The notes: a model not told the origin generated them from the sequence alone. A stretch of 58,019 nucleotides of DNA from Chloroflexota bacterium (GCA_016191875.1 JACPVG010000019.1:1-58019); one strand, 5' to 3'. Counted from the stretch's first letter, positions 1-8,814 are shown. A program made the numbers and translations.

Positions 1-1
1 G

Positions 2-670
2 GAAGCCGTTGATGCACGCGGGCGCTTTCTCGCGACGCTCAGCGGCGGCCAGACACCGCTCCGCTCCTATCGTCTGCTGGGGGTCGAACCGCACAAGTCC
101 AGCATCCCATGGAATGGAGTGCATGTTTTCTGGGGGGACGAACGCTATGTGCCTGCCGGTCATCCTGAGAGCAACTACGGTCAGGCCACGGCGGCCTTCC
201 TGAATCGGGTTGCCATACCTCAGGAGAATGTGCATCCCGTCCCAACAGACAAGCCATCCTCGGCGGAAGCCGCGCGCGCCTATGCCCGGTTGCTGGCCTC
301 CATGGCCGAGTTGGGCCAACCCGGCCCGCTGTTCGATCTGGTCTTGCTGGGTCTCGGACGGGATGGTCACACAGCCTCCCTGTTCCCGGGACAGTCCGGC
401 CTTTGGAGCCAGCCGGTCCTTGCCGTCCGAGGTGATTATGCCGGCCGGCCAGATGAACGAATCACTCTCACCCCAGAAAGCCTCAATCGGGCGCGCGAAA
501 TCATCTTCCTGGTCAGCGGGGAAGACAAGGCCGAGGCCGTGGCCGCCGCGCGGAATAGCAACGCTTCGCCTCAGGAATTTCCAGCGAACGCTATCCGTCC
601 TCCAACGGGGCGATTAGTCTGGATGCTGGATGAGGCTGCTGCCCGATTCATCGACTCTCACGTTCCCTGA
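2..670 (+). CDS. pgl: 6-phosphogluconolactonase, 5' end cut by window
   Basis: Hydrolyses 6-phosphogluconolactone to 6-phosphogluconate in the oxidative pentose phosphate pathway, in the cytosol. The frame is open from base 2. It reads through the phosphosugar-binding loop (LSGGQTPL, near the left edge), then FWGDERYVP, the SNYG motif and GLGRDGHTASLFPG, all hallmarks of the DevB/SOL family. About 222 residues are present against about 240 for the family, so only the extreme N-terminus is missing. An internal ATG at 119 is not the real start, because family-specific sequence lies upstream of it. The neighbouring operon runs the opposite way and ends convergently. Confidence 0.93.
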   Translation, partial: EAVDARGRFLATLSGGQTPLRSYRLLGVEPHKSSIPWNGVHVFWGDERYVPAGHPESNYGQATAAFLNRVAIPQENVHPVPTDKPSSAEAARAYARLLASMAELGQPGPLFDLVLLGLGRDGHTASLFPGQSGLWSQPVLAVRGDYAGRPDERITLTPESLNRAREIIFLVSGEDKAEAVAAARNSNASPQEFPANAIRPPTGRLVWMLDEAAARFIDSHVP

Positions 671-745
671 GCCGCGCAATGTAGCGGGAATCAGCCATTG
701 AGATCGCGCCTCCATCCCATTCTTCAAGAATTCAGATAACGTCTT

Positions 746-2134
746 CTATCCGCGCGCGGTTTTCAGCGCGGCCTGGATCGCGGTGAGCGACTCCGGTGCA
801 TATTGCTCCGCCATGTTTACGCGGAGCGCATTGGTAGCCGCGATCTCGCGGTACAGCGACGCGCTGCGGCGAGGGGTTCTGGACTGGGTCTGCTGGTCCA
901 GCGCATACAGACCAAATGCGAAGGCGGGGTTGTAGCCTTCACGCCACTCAAAATTATCGACCAGACTCCAGTGGTAATACCCGCCAACGTTGATTCCATG
1001 TTCGATGGCGGTTTGCACGCGCAGCAAGTGATCCAGGATGTAATGGGGGCGATGAACATCCTTCGCATCCGGAACGCCGTTCTCCGTAATGTAAATCGGG
1101 AGACCGAATCTGCGATGTACGTGCTCAAGGTGCAACAACAGGCCCTCCGGCCAGAATTCCCCCCACCAGCCGGGGCCTTTCTCATCGTTGGGCCGGCCGG
1201 CGAATAGGAGGTTATACGGATCCCGGGATTGAACGCGGAAACCGGCTTCATAGCGTTGGTAATAATTGATTCCCACCCAATCCAGCGTGTTAGCCAGGCG
1301 CGGATAAACTCCGGGGCGTGCAAGCGTAGGCTGCCAGCGCCCAGTTTGCAGCGCCTCCAAAGCGATCGAATTGAAATTATGCCTGAGAAACCCGAAGGCC
1401 AGGCGATCCAGGGGATTGGTGCGGGACCTGGGTTCCCACAGAATCAGGTGCATGGCAATCCCAACCTGAGCGGCTGGTTGTATTTCGTGAAGGACGCGAT
1501 AGGCTGCCGCATGGGCATGGAGCAATTGCAGCAGCACCGCGTAGTACTCGCCCAATTTCGCCCGCGCCGGCGGGCAGACTGCCTTGAAATACCCATGCAG
1601 GGCATATACGTTGGGCTCATTAATGGTGCACCAGGTCTCGCACAGGTCGCCCAGACTCTGGGCGACCTTGCGCGTAAAGCGGGCAAAGTCTTCAACAATT
1701 CGGGGGTGCAGCCATGCGCCGCGTTCGGCGGCCCAGTTCGGCAGGGTAAAGTGGTGGAGGGTGATCATGGGGCGAATGCCGGCGGCCTTCATCGTATGCA
1801 GGATTTGGCGATATCGGTCAATGGCCGACTGATCCCACACACCCGGGCGTGGCTCAATGCGGCTCCATTCCACGGAGAGCCGGTGGGCGTTGTTGTTCAA
1901 GCCAGCCATCAAGTGGATATCCTCTTCGGCCTTTCCTTCCCACCAGCCGCAGGCAGTTCCAGAGGTCTGGTTCTGGTAAACATGCTGGTCGCCATGCTGG
2001 CGGCCGGACTGCTCCCATGTCCACCAGTCATTGTTGTCGTTTATGCCTTCGTATTGGTGGGCGCTGCTGGCGGTGCCCCAAAGGAACCCTTGGGGAAAGC
2101 GCAATTGGGTGTCGGCAAATTTATACGCGGCCAT
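746..2134 (-). CDS. GH1 family beta-glucosidase
   Basis: Retaining glycoside hydrolase of family 1, expected to release glucose or related sugars from beta-glucosides. Visible motifs: FPQGFLWGTASSAHQYEG at the N-terminus, TLHHFTLPNW, the acid/base glutamate in TINEPN (near residue 172), the nucleophile glutamate in YITENG (near 355), and YHWSLVDNFEW for aglycone/glucose contacts. Length is 462 residues, normal for GH1. There is no signal peptide, so it is cytosolic. I chose the ATG at 2134, two bases after the stop of the upstream cyclase gene; a start at 2167 would overlap that gene and adds only residues unlike the family. It is the last gene of a leftward operon behind a sensor kinase and a cyclase, which suggests that sensing controls sugar use. 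The exact substrate is unknown. Confidence 0.92.
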   Translation of the reverse strand: MAAYKFADTQLRFPQGFLWGTASSAHQYEGINDNNDWWTWEQSGRQHGDQHVYQNQTSGTACGWWEGKAEEDIHLMAGLNNNAHRLSVEWSRIEPRPGVWDQSAIDRYRQILHTMKAAGIRPMITLHHFTLPNWAAERGAWLHPRIVEDFARFTRKVAQSLGDLCETWCTINEPNVYALHGYFKAVCPPARAKLGEYYAVLLQLLHAHAAAYRVLHEIQPAAQVGIAMHLILWEPRSRTNPLDRLAFGFLRHNFNSIALEALQTGRWQPTLARPGVYPRLANTLDWVGINYYQRYEAGFRVQSRDPYNLLFAGRPNDEKGPGWWGEFWPEGLLLHLEHVHRRFGLPIYITENGVPDAKDVHRPHYILDHLLRVQTAIEHGINVGGYYHWSLVDNFEWREGYNPAFAFGLYALDQQTQSRTPRRSASLYREIAATNALRVNMAEQYAPESLTAIQAALKTARG

Positions 2135-2136
2135 GC

Positions 2137-3450
2137 TCAGCCGATGATGACTTCCACGCCGTCCCAATCTTCCGGCACGCCTTCAACCATGTAGCGAGCC
2201 GCGCGCTGCAGATAGATCTGTGCAGCCCGGTCCGCCGGGTTGGCCTCCAGTACCTTGCTGAAATCGACGCTGGCTTCAGCAAACCTGCGTTGGAAATAAA
2301 GATCCAGGCCCTTCTCAAACTGCGCCCGGGTGGCGGCTTTTACGGGGGCGTCTTCAGCGCTTTCAAACACTTCATAGACCTGGATAGGCCGCTGCTTTCC
2401 CTTCACCTTCACATTATCGATGCAACGGTAATTCCTCATGGAATCCTCACCCACCTGGTCGACCGCCGATTGACTGATGACGATATGGGCGTTGTAATGC
2501 TTGGTGAGTCCTTCGAGCCGGCTGGTGAGATTGACTGAATCGGAGATCACGGTCGTCTGCATTCGCTCGGGTTCTCCAACGATGCCGACCATCATCGGCC
2601 CGTGATGCAGCCCGATTCCACTGTGAATTTCCGGATAAGGCGATGACTGATTGTATGCGTGCACCGCATGCTGCATGGCAACCGCGGCTCTGAGGGCATC
2701 CTGGGAGCCGCTCGGAAAGAGCGCCAACAGGCCGTCTCCCAGGAACTTGTCGATGAAACCGTTGTGTGTGCGGATAATTGGACTGATGATCCCAAGATAG
2801 GCGTTGAGAAAGGTCATGTTCTCGGCAGGGGTCATGGCTTCGGAGATGCTCGTGAAATCGCGGATGTCGGTGAACATCAGTGTCATTTCGCGATACACCT
2901 GGTCGCCCAGGTTTAGCTCTGCCAGAGACTTCTTGTGCAGGGCGGTCAGAAACTCGCGGGGGACAAACCGCGCATACACCTGGTTGAGCGTTTCCAGTTG
3001 CGCCGTGCGTTCAGACACCCGCGCTTCCAGTTCCTCATTGTGGGCGTGCAAGGCATGTCGCAGTTGGCTCAATTCCAGGTGCGTCTGTACCCGCGCCAGG
3101 ACTTCCTCGAACTGGAACGGTTTGGGGATGTAATCCACGCCGCCGGAAGAAAACGCCCTGACTTTGTCCAGCGTTTCATTGAGGGCGCTCACAAAGATGA
3201 TCGGCGTTTCGCGAGTGTGCTCATCCTGCCTCAACCGCTCCGCGACTTCATACCCGCTCATGCCGGGCATGGTGATATCCAACAGGATCAGGTCGGGCCG
3301 GGCGGCGTTTGCGGCCGTGAGCGCCATGGCTCCATTGAGTGCGGTCCTTACCTTGAAGCCCTTTTCGTTCAGGAAGCTGGAGAGCAGGCGCAGGTTGTCT
3401 GGCGTGTCATCCACCAGCAGGATGTCGCCTCGCAAGAGCGAGCCGGTCAT
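2137..3450 (-). CDS. Response regulator with class III adenylate/guanylate cyclase domain
   Basis: A 437-residue output protein. Residues about 8-125 are a receiver domain (ILLVDDTPDN, phospho-acceptor Asp in LILLDITMPGMSGYE, Lys in YIPKPF). A coiled-coil linker rich in Glu/Arg follows (about 130-160). Next is a class III nucleotidyl cyclase domain with the metal-binding Asp in MFTDIRDFTSISE and the IDKFLGDGLLALFP motif. The C-terminal ~70 residues look TPR-like (LDLYFQRRFAEASVDFSKVLEANP). It probably makes cAMP or cGMP when phosphorylated; the nucleotide cannot be decided by eye. Its ATG overlaps the stop of the kinase gene (TGATG), implying translational coupling, so the kinase is its likely partner. 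Confidence 0.93.
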   Translation of the reverse strand: MTGSLLRGDILLVDDTPDNLRLLSSFLNEKGFKVRTALNGAMALTAANAARPDLILLDITMPGMSGYEVAERLRQDEHTRETPIIFVSALNETLDKVRAFSSGGVDYIPKPFQFEEVLARVQTHLELSQLRHALHAHNEELEARVSERTAQLETLNQVYARFVPREFLTALHKKSLAELNLGDQVYREMTLMFTDIRDFTSISEAMTPAENMTFLNAYLGIISPIIRTHNGFIDKFLGDGLLALFPSGSQDALRAAVAMQHAVHAYNQSSPYPEIHSGIGLHHGPMMVGIVGEPERMQTTVISDSVNLTSRLEGLTKHYNAHIVISQSAVDQVGEDSMRNYRCIDNVKVKGKQRPIQVYEVFESAEDAPVKAATRAQFEKGLDLYFQRRFAEASVDFSKVLEANPADRAAQIYLQRAARYMVEGVPEDWDGVEVIIG

Positions 3451-6400
3451 CAGCGTTGCGCCTCGGCCGCCTGGCAGGATTGCATGATCAGGTCAAAACG
3501 AAAATTGTCCGCCAGCGTCGCCAGTTCGGCCGCCAGGGCGCCCTGCTCCGGCCTGAGTTCCACGAGCATGGCCCGTACCTGGTCGCCGTCGGCCCGGCTG
3601 GCCGCGGTGTGCAGCCGCTGGCACCACTCGGCGCTCACCAGACCCAGCTCAACCTGCCGGATCTCTGCGCGGCGCGGCGTCGTCTTGGGTTCCACAAAAT
3701 CGTCGGCATACACATACTTTACGCCCAGATGCCGGGCCAGGCGCTCCAGGATCTCTTCGTTGCGGAAGGGCTTGCGCACAAAATCGTACGCGCCGGCTTG
3801 AATGCTATCGGCACGGTTTTCCTCAAAGGCGCTGGCGGTCAACGCGACGATGACCGTCTCCGCGCCGCCTGGCAGTCCGCGTATAGCCTGCATGGCGGCA
3901 TACCCGTCCATCACCGGCATGCGGATGTCCATCCAGATGAGGTGCGGCTGCCACTCCTGCCACACCGCCACGCCTTGCTGGCCGTCGGCGGCTTCACGCA
4001 CTTCGAAGCCGAGCGGTTCAAGCAACTGCCTGAGCAGCAGGCGGTTCTCCTCCTTATCCTCAACGATCAGGATGCGGTAGCGGGGCTGGTTCGGCGCCAG
4101 GCTCACTACTCGCCTGGTGGGCGCAGAAATCCTTTCAGGTTGTTCTTCGCTCATTTCCACATGAATGTCAAACCGGAAGAGTGAGCCTTTGCCGGGCTCG
4201 GAACGCACCGTAATGTTGCCGCCCATTAACTGGACGTATTCCCGGCTGATCGTCAGACCCAGGCCAGTTCCTTCGCTTTGTTGTTCTCCTGTCGGAGTCT
4301 GGATGAACGGCTCAAACAGCGTCGTCATCTCTTCCTTGCTCATGCCGGCTCCTGTGTCTTCAACTTCAAAGCGCAGGACCGTGCGGTCGTCCTCTTCGCA
4401 GGCAACCCGGATGGAGATCTCCCCCTGCTCGGTGAATTTGATGGCGTTATTGACCAGATTAATAAGGATCTGGCGCAGTTTGCTCTCGTCACTGCGGATG
4501 AAACGCGGTAGATCGTCCGCGATTTCGGCGATCAGCTCCAGCCCTTTATCCTGGAGCCGCAGGCTGAACATACTGAGGATGTCTTCAAGCAGTCGGTGCA
4601 GGTCAAAGACATGCAGTTGGAGCGTCGCCCGTCCGGCCTCGATCTTCGACATCTCCAGGACGTCATTGATGAGGTTTAGCAGATGCTCGCCGCTGCGATT
4701 GATGATCTGCACCTGCTGGCGCGGTTCTGCCGGCAGGCCGGTGTTGTTGGAAAGAAGCTGGGCAAAGCCGATAATGGCGTTGAGTGGCGTGCGCAGTTCG
4801 TGACTCATGTTCGCCAGGAAGATGCTCTTGGAGCGGTTCGCCATTTCGGCCGCGTTTTTGGCGCCCACCAGCTGCAGATCGGCGGTCTTCTGGGCGCTGA
4901 TGTCCTGCGCCGCGCCGTAAAAGCGCGTCAGGCGCCCGGTCTGCGGGTCGCGCACCGGCCGGCGGTAATCTCGCAGCCAGCGTGTTTCTCCCTCGCGGGT
5001 GACGATGCGGTACTCGGTCATGTCCGGTTCACCGCTCTCCAGCAGTCGCGCGCGTTCATCCAGGTAGCGCTGGTGGTCATCAGTGTGAACGAGCGTGGGC
5101 CAGCCGCCACGCGCCTTCAGTTCTTCCGAGTCGTAACCCGTAAAGCGGGTGAAGGCGTCGGTCGCCCAGCCCAACACCAGTTCGCCCTCCGGGGTGAGGT
5201 CCACGCTGTAGACATAATCCGAAGCCAGCTCAGAGATAAGCCGGTAGCGTTCCTCACTGGCCCGCAGGCGTTCCTCGGCCCGCCGTCGTTCCTGGATCTC
5301 ACTCTCCAACTCGTCAGCGCGGTGCTCAAGCCCCTTCAGGAGCGACTGGACCCTCTCAGCCATTTGATTGAAGTTCCTGGCAAGATCGCCGATCTCATCG
5401 GCTGTGCGGATGTCGGAGCGGGTTTCGAGGTCCCCGCCGGTAAACCGGGCAACCGCCTCTGCCAGGAGGGTGATGGGCTGGCCCAAACGGGTAGCCACCC
5501 CCAGCGCCATGAAAATGGCGATGATGGAGAAGGCGGCCAACAAGATGGCGATATTGCTGGCCTGGCCTTCAACGGGCGCGAGGAAGATCTCCTGGGGCTG
5601 GAAGAAAGCCACCAGCCAGGGTTGGGTGCTCATCTCGGCGATTGCGACCTGGTTGATCATTTCGCCTGTGGCGACATCTTCAGCCTCGAAGAAGCGTTGA
5701 GTATCCGGGTTGGAAAGGTGTTCATGGAGATCATCCAGTTGCATTGGGTAGAGACTCTCAGCGGGCAGGTCCGGGAGCCGGTTCTGGGCGCGCAGGAGAG
5801 TCTCAACTTCAAGGGGGAAATGGACGATGGGAAGGAAGTTGACATCAGGCTGGACGCCGTGTCCCAGGTGGAGGTGATACTCGTCAAACAGCACGCCAAA
5901 TGAACCCGGACCGGCCAACCCATTCTTGCCTTCCAGCAGGGATTGCAGCACTCCGGCACGATAGCGCACCCGCAGCGCGCCAGCCATCTCGCCCAGGTCA
6001 TCCATCACCGGGCTGATAAAGACCAGGAACGCTTCGCCTTCATAGAATTGAACCGGCGACACGTTCCCCACTGCGCCGTTTGCCTGCCGGATGGCGTGAT
6101 AGTAGGATTGCTGCGCCTCGCTCCGGCCCTGGTCTTCCGGGTGCGTATCCAGGACGACAACGCCTTGATAGTCCAGCAGCGCATAAGAAACAATGTACGG
6201 GTCGCGGGCGGCCAGGGAAACCAGCAGCCCGAGCGCTTCCTGGCGAGCCGTTTCGTCATTCCGGCCGCCGCGTTCGTTTTGCAGGAAATCCCGCAGGGAT
6301 GGGAGGCTGGCTTCCGTGCTCACCTCTTTCAGGTTGCCAGCGATGAACGCGTCCAGGCTGGCGGCGGTCTGAGATGCCACCGCGTACAGGGCGCGATTCG

Positions 6401-6527
6401 CGTCTTCGATCAACGCCTGGCGGGTGGTGCGGCTGTTGAGCCAGGCCAGCAGGCCCATGGGTATCAAGGCCACACCCAGGAAGGCGAGGATTAGTCGGGT
6501 GCGCATGGTGGCGGCAAGTCGGTACAT
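3450..6527 (-). CDS. Hybrid sensor histidine kinase (Cache-like, HAMP, PAS, HisKA, HATPase, REC)
   Basis: Membrane sensor kinase, about 1025 residues from the ATG at 6527. Order: TM helix near residues 10-30; a large extracellular Cache-like sensor region; a second TM (NIAILLAAFSIIAIFMALGV); HAMP; a PAS domain (ERYRLISELASDYVYSVDL); HisKA with FLANMSHELRTPLNAI (phospho-His); HATPase with NLVNNAIKFTE and GTGLGLTIS; then a receiver (ILIVEDKEENR, Asp in IWMDIRMPVMDG, Lys in VRKPF). The tail of about 90 residues is helical but lacks an obvious Hpt histidine. Starts at 6566 or 6506 are possible; 6527 puts the first TM at a normal distance. It heads the operon with the cyclase and the GH1 glucosidase, so its ligand may be a sugar (inference). 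Confidence 0.93.
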   Translation of the reverse strand: MYRLAATMRTRLILAFLGVALIPMGLLAWLNSRTTRQALIEDANRALYAVASQTAASLDAFIAGNLKEVSTEASLPSLRDFLQNERGGRNDETARQEALGLLVSLAARDPYIVSYALLDYQGVVVLDTHPEDQGRSEAQQSYYHAIRQANGAVGNVSPVQFYEGEAFLVFISPVMDDLGEMAGALRVRYRAGVLQSLLEGKNGLAGPGSFGVLFDEYHLHLGHGVQPDVNFLPIVHFPLEVETLLRAQNRLPDLPAESLYPMQLDDLHEHLSNPDTQRFFEAEDVATGEMINQVAIAEMSTQPWLVAFFQPQEIFLAPVEGQASNIAILLAAFSIIAIFMALGVATRLGQPITLLAEAVARFTGGDLETRSDIRTADEIGDLARNFNQMAERVQSLLKGLEHRADELESEIQERRRAEERLRASEERYRLISELASDYVYSVDLTPEGELVLGWATDAFTRFTGYDSEELKARGGWPTLVHTDDHQRYLDERARLLESGEPDMTEYRIVTREGETRWLRDYRRPVRDPQTGRLTRFYGAAQDISAQKTADLQLVGAKNAAEMANRSKSIFLANMSHELRTPLNAIIGFAQLLSNNTGLPAEPRQQVQIINRSGEHLLNLINDVLEMSKIEAGRATLQLHVFDLHRLLEDILSMFSLRLQDKGLELIAEIADDLPRFIRSDESKLRQILINLVNNAIKFTEQGEISIRVACEEDDRTVLRFEVEDTGAGMSKEEMTTLFEPFIQTPTGEQQSEGTGLGLTISREYVQLMGGNITVRSEPGKGSLFRFDIHVEMSEEQPERISAPTRRVVSLAPNQPRYRILIVEDKEENRLLLRQLLEPLGFEVREAADGQQGVAVWQEWQPHLIWMDIRMPVMDGYAAMQAIRGLPGGAETVIVALTASAFEENRADSIQAGAYDFVRKPFRNEEILERLARHLGVKYVYADDFVEPKTTPRRAEIRQVELGLVSAEWCQRLHTAASRADGDQVRAMLVELRPEQGALAAELATLADNFRFDLIMQSCQAAEAQR

Positions 6528-6645
6528 GGCGAACGGCAGTCCTTGTGGATAGATTGGGCAGACCATTGGGTTAGAAACACGGGCTTTGGGATTCTTACGC
6601 CCCTGCATCCGGCTGCGCGATGGGGCGGGGAGCGCCCGAAGAATC

Positions 6646-6681
6646 GAGAAGGGCCGCAGGCGAATCCCCGCGGCCCTTCTC
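6646..6681 (-). terminator. Rho-independent terminator after the small membrane protein gene
   Basis: Perfect 12-bp inverted repeat, GAGAAGGGCCGC (6646-6657) and GCGGCCCTTCTC (6670-6681), with a 12-nt loop. It lies 20 bp past the stop of the leftward gene at 6702. On the minus strand the hairpin is followed by GATTCTTC, only moderately T-rich. It separates that gene from the kinase operon. Confidence 0.7.
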
Positions 6682-6701
6682 ATCGGGAAGTGTGTTCCGG
6701 C

Positions 6702-7151
6702 TCAGAGAGCCGCGTACACCAAAGCCACCACCAGGCCGTATACCAGGTGCCCGACCAGGCCGCCCATGAAGGCCATCAGGCCGCCATTCCGGGTCATGTA
6801 CAGCCCTGGCGCAGCGACAGTGCCGGCCTGGATTCCGGCATGCATCATCGGCATGCCGCCCATGATCAGGCCGACCGCCAGCCAGTGCACGGCGCCAAAG
6901 GTCAGGCCGCTCAGGGCGGTCGCCGCGCCGATGCCGCTGTTCCAGATCACCGCATAGACGATGGCAAACACCACGCCCATCATGAAATGCAGGATCCAGC
7001 CGAGGGCGGTGTTGCCCTCCTTGCTGAACATCGTCCCGAGCATGTCCCAAATCGCCATCCTGGGCATGCCCATTTTGGGCGCCATGACCATCAGCAGGCT
7101 GAGGGCGGCGGTGCCGACCAAGCCGGCGATTACAGCAGCGATTATGTTCAT
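6702..7151 (-). CDS. Small multi-pass membrane protein, function unknown
   Basis: A 149-residue protein of four or five hydrophobic helices rich in Gly, Ala and Met. I do not recognise a specific function; it resembles the small YagU/DUF6789-like membrane proteins of Chloroflexota. A notable feature is clustered Met residues (MGGMPMMHAGI, MVMAPKMGMPRM), which sometimes indicates soft-metal contact, but no CxxC or His cluster supports that. The ATG at 7151 is preceded by GGAGG with 7-nt spacing, a clear Shine-Dalgarno; the longer frame to 7187 lacks one. It is followed by a strong hairpin. Another open frame on the same strand (6595-7158) gives a non-membrane, Arg-rich product and is a shadow. 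Confidence 0.75.
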   Translation of the reverse strand: MNIIAAVIAGLVGTAALSLLMVMAPKMGMPRMAIWDMLGTMFSKEGNTALGWILHFMMGVVFAIVYAVIWNSGIGAATALSGLTFGAVHWLAVGLIMGGMPMMHAGIQAGTVAAPGLYMTRNGGLMAFMGGLVGHLVYGLVVALVYAAL

Positions 7152-7320
7152 TGTCCAACCTCCAGGTTCAAGTGAGATGAATTGCACTCTATAGAAACCT
7201 GGTGGACAAGTTCCTTACTGCGCAGTTCATGTCCCAAAGATTTTCGCGCATGGGTGCTTCCTGCTTTAGCAATGGAGCTATAAGGCGCTGGGTGGTAAGG
7301 ATGTTCACGGACAACACTCT

Positions 7321-7599
7321 ATGAATGCGATGAAGAGGTTCAGATCATTCCTTCAGCAACTGATCTCTGGCGGCGACCGACCGGTTCCGGCAATGGCGAA
7401 CCTGATGGGCGCCCTGGCGATGACCTGCGAAGAGGAATTCGCCTGCGATGAGGTCTACGCCCTTCTGGACCAGGTCGCTGAAGCCGCCCACCGGGGAGAG
7501 GATGTGCGCGTCCTCATGCCGCTGGTGCAGAAGCACCTCGACATGTGCCCGGATTGCCGCGAGGAGTTTGAGGGTCTCCTGGCGATGATCCAGTCATAG
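7321..7599 (+). CDS. Small HxxxCxxC (ZAS/zf-HC2-like) protein
   Basis: A 92-residue soluble protein. Near the C-terminus it has KHLDMCPDC, the HxxxCxxC zinc motif of zinc-containing anti-sigma factors, preceded by a conserved acidic helix (EEFACDEVYALLDQ). It lacks the transmembrane helix and sensor domain of full anti-sigma factors, and no sigma factor gene lies nearby. Small proteins of this layout recur in Chloroflexota. A regulatory or metal-binding role is inferred only from the motif. The start at 7321 is the first ATG in frame; no strong Shine-Dalgarno is visible. Confidence 0.7.
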   Translation: MNAMKRFRSFLQQLISGGDRPVPAMANLMGALAMTCEEEFACDEVYALLDQVAEAAHRGEDVRVLMPLVQKHLDMCPDCREEFEGLLAMIQS

Positions 7600-7643
7600 G
7601 CCGCCAGCCGCCGCGTCCTGTCAGTAGGTGGGACATCTGGTCA

Positions 7644-8044
7644 ATGGCCCGTGTGCTCACGATCGACCTGAATGGAAAAGCTCTGGCCTGCCCGATGAAG
7701 CGCTGGCCGAGGCGGGGGTTGTGAACGACAGCGTGGGCGGCCCGTCGGTGGTCACTTTCTGGCAGCCGGATGTCACTTCGCCCTTGGATGCAACAACCGT
7801 CCCCGGCGGCAGAGTCATTGGCAGCGCGGCTGGCTTCTCGCCTCTGCTGAATGGCGAACAACTGACATTTTCCTGCAATGAGGGCGCGATTACCGACTCG
7901 GAAACCGACTCGACCTGGGGTGCCCTGGGCTTGGCGACCGTCGCGCTGCTGGCAGGAAAGGCGCTGGCCCCGGTGATTGCCATCAAGCATCCCTGGTTTT
8001 CGTAGGCGGCTTTCAAGCCGGAAACCCGAATCTATTCACCCTAG
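7644..8044 (+). pseudogene. Decayed DUF3179 gene fragment (frameshift plus Trp-to-amber)
   Basis: From 7684 the reading frame gives DEALAEAGVVNDSVGG, VVTFWQPDVTSPLDATTV and GSAAGFSPLLNGEQLTF, diagnostic of the C-terminal half of DUF3179 proteins. Just upstream the matching sequence (MARVLTIDLNGKALA, from 7644) is in a different frame, so one frameshift sits near 7690-7700. At 8003-8005 the frame meets TAG where the family has Trp (HPWFS, stop, AAFKPETRIYSP), and the true end is TAG at 8042-8044. The N-terminal half is absent. Two independent lesions make this a remnant rather than a gene. Its terminal codon overlaps the stop of the convergent selenoprotein gene. Confidence 0.85.
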
Positions 8045-8739
8045 CCAAATGCGCTACGAAATTCCTTCACGGCTTTGGGGCCATTCCGCTCCAGCGCCTC
8101 ATAGAACTTTTCCCGGTCCTGAGTCCGATAATCCAGGCGTTCGACACGAAACGGGGCCAGGCGTTGGCCTTCCCGGCGCCGACCGGCTACATCCACAAAA
8201 TAAGCGATGGCGTTGCGGACACTGAGCGCATCCGTCCAGTCGCTCTTATAGACGGGTGCGCCGGCGCTGTTAAAGATCCAGGTCATGTTGGGCATTGAAC
8301 CATAGGCGAGGTGGCAATCCCCGCTCAGGGCATCCACCAGAATCGGGCGCGAAACGCCGTAAATATCGCGCAACGCACGCGCGTGTTCGAATTTCTGGCG
8401 CATGCTGGTCAGGTGCGGGTAGTGTTCCCCGGGATGGGCTTCGTTGGTATACAGGAAGATGGCCCCCACATCCTGGGGGGCGAATTCTTCGGCGATTGCA
8501 TTCATGGATGGCGACGCCATCCCACAATACGGTCAAGTGAAGCTTCCGAACTCGACGACTGTATACAAGTGCGATTCCCAGATTTCGCTCAAGCGGGTTT
8601 CTTTTTCCTCCAAAGTCCATAGCGGGAAATCGGGGGCCGTGCTGCCCAGCGGAGGGCTTTCCTCAAATCGCATGAGCGGCTCGAAGTTTTCCGGAATGAA
8701 CGCATCGTAGTTGTAGTTGTTGATCTCTTTTGGAATCAT
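8041..8739 (-). CDS. Deiodinase-like thioredoxin-fold selenoprotein (in-frame UGA = Sec69)
   Basis: A 232-residue redoxin of the iodothyronine-deiodinase-like family. Residues 30-68 (GSTAPDFPLWTLEEKETRL, then VVEFGSFT) lead to an in-frame TGA (8535-8533) exactly where the family has its catalytic Sec or Cys; the frame continues PYCGMASPSMNAIAEEF, giving a U-x-x-C motif. Downstream, FLYTNEAHPGEHYP, RPILVDALSG and YGSMPNMTWIF are characteristic of the family. No other stop interrupts the frame. A hairpin with a GUC loop lies 17 nt after the UGA (separate entry). The ATG at 8739 has AGGAAA upstream. Function: a thiol/selenol oxidoreductase, substrate unknown; bacterial members need not act on thyroid hormone. 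The alternative, a TGT/TGC-to-TGA mutation, is less likely given the otherwise intact frame. Confidence 0.87.
8506..8522 (-). promoter_or_regulatory. Candidate bacterial SECIS element
   Basis: On the minus strand, 17 nt after the UGA at 8535-8533, a 7-bp perfect stem GGATGGC/GCCATCC encloses a GUC loop (8515-8513). This matches the bacterial SECIS pattern as I recall it: an upper stem of at least 4 bp, a small loop with G in its first two bases, and 16-37 nt between UGA and loop. SelB would bind it. The hairpin lies inside coding sequence, as bacterial SECIS elements do. Confidence 0.75.
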
Positions 8740-8814
8740 TTCAGGGTTTCCTTTTACTTAGAAAAAGGCTCATGAGTAGTTGGCCGACTGATTGAGCGTA
8801 ACACGCTCATGGTA

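Noticed and set aside
6595..7158. Open frame overlapping the small membrane protein in another minus-strand frame
   Set aside because: Arg/Gly/His-rich shadow product with no family features; the 6702-7151 frame has a proper Shine-Dalgarno and clean hydrophobic helices.
8003..8005. TAG in the DUF3179 relic and TAG at 45977 as recoded (pyrrolysine) codons
   Set aside because: No pyl genes, the DUF3179 copy also has a frameshift, and genes here (merR, for instance) end normally in TAG. Simple nonsense mutations fit better.
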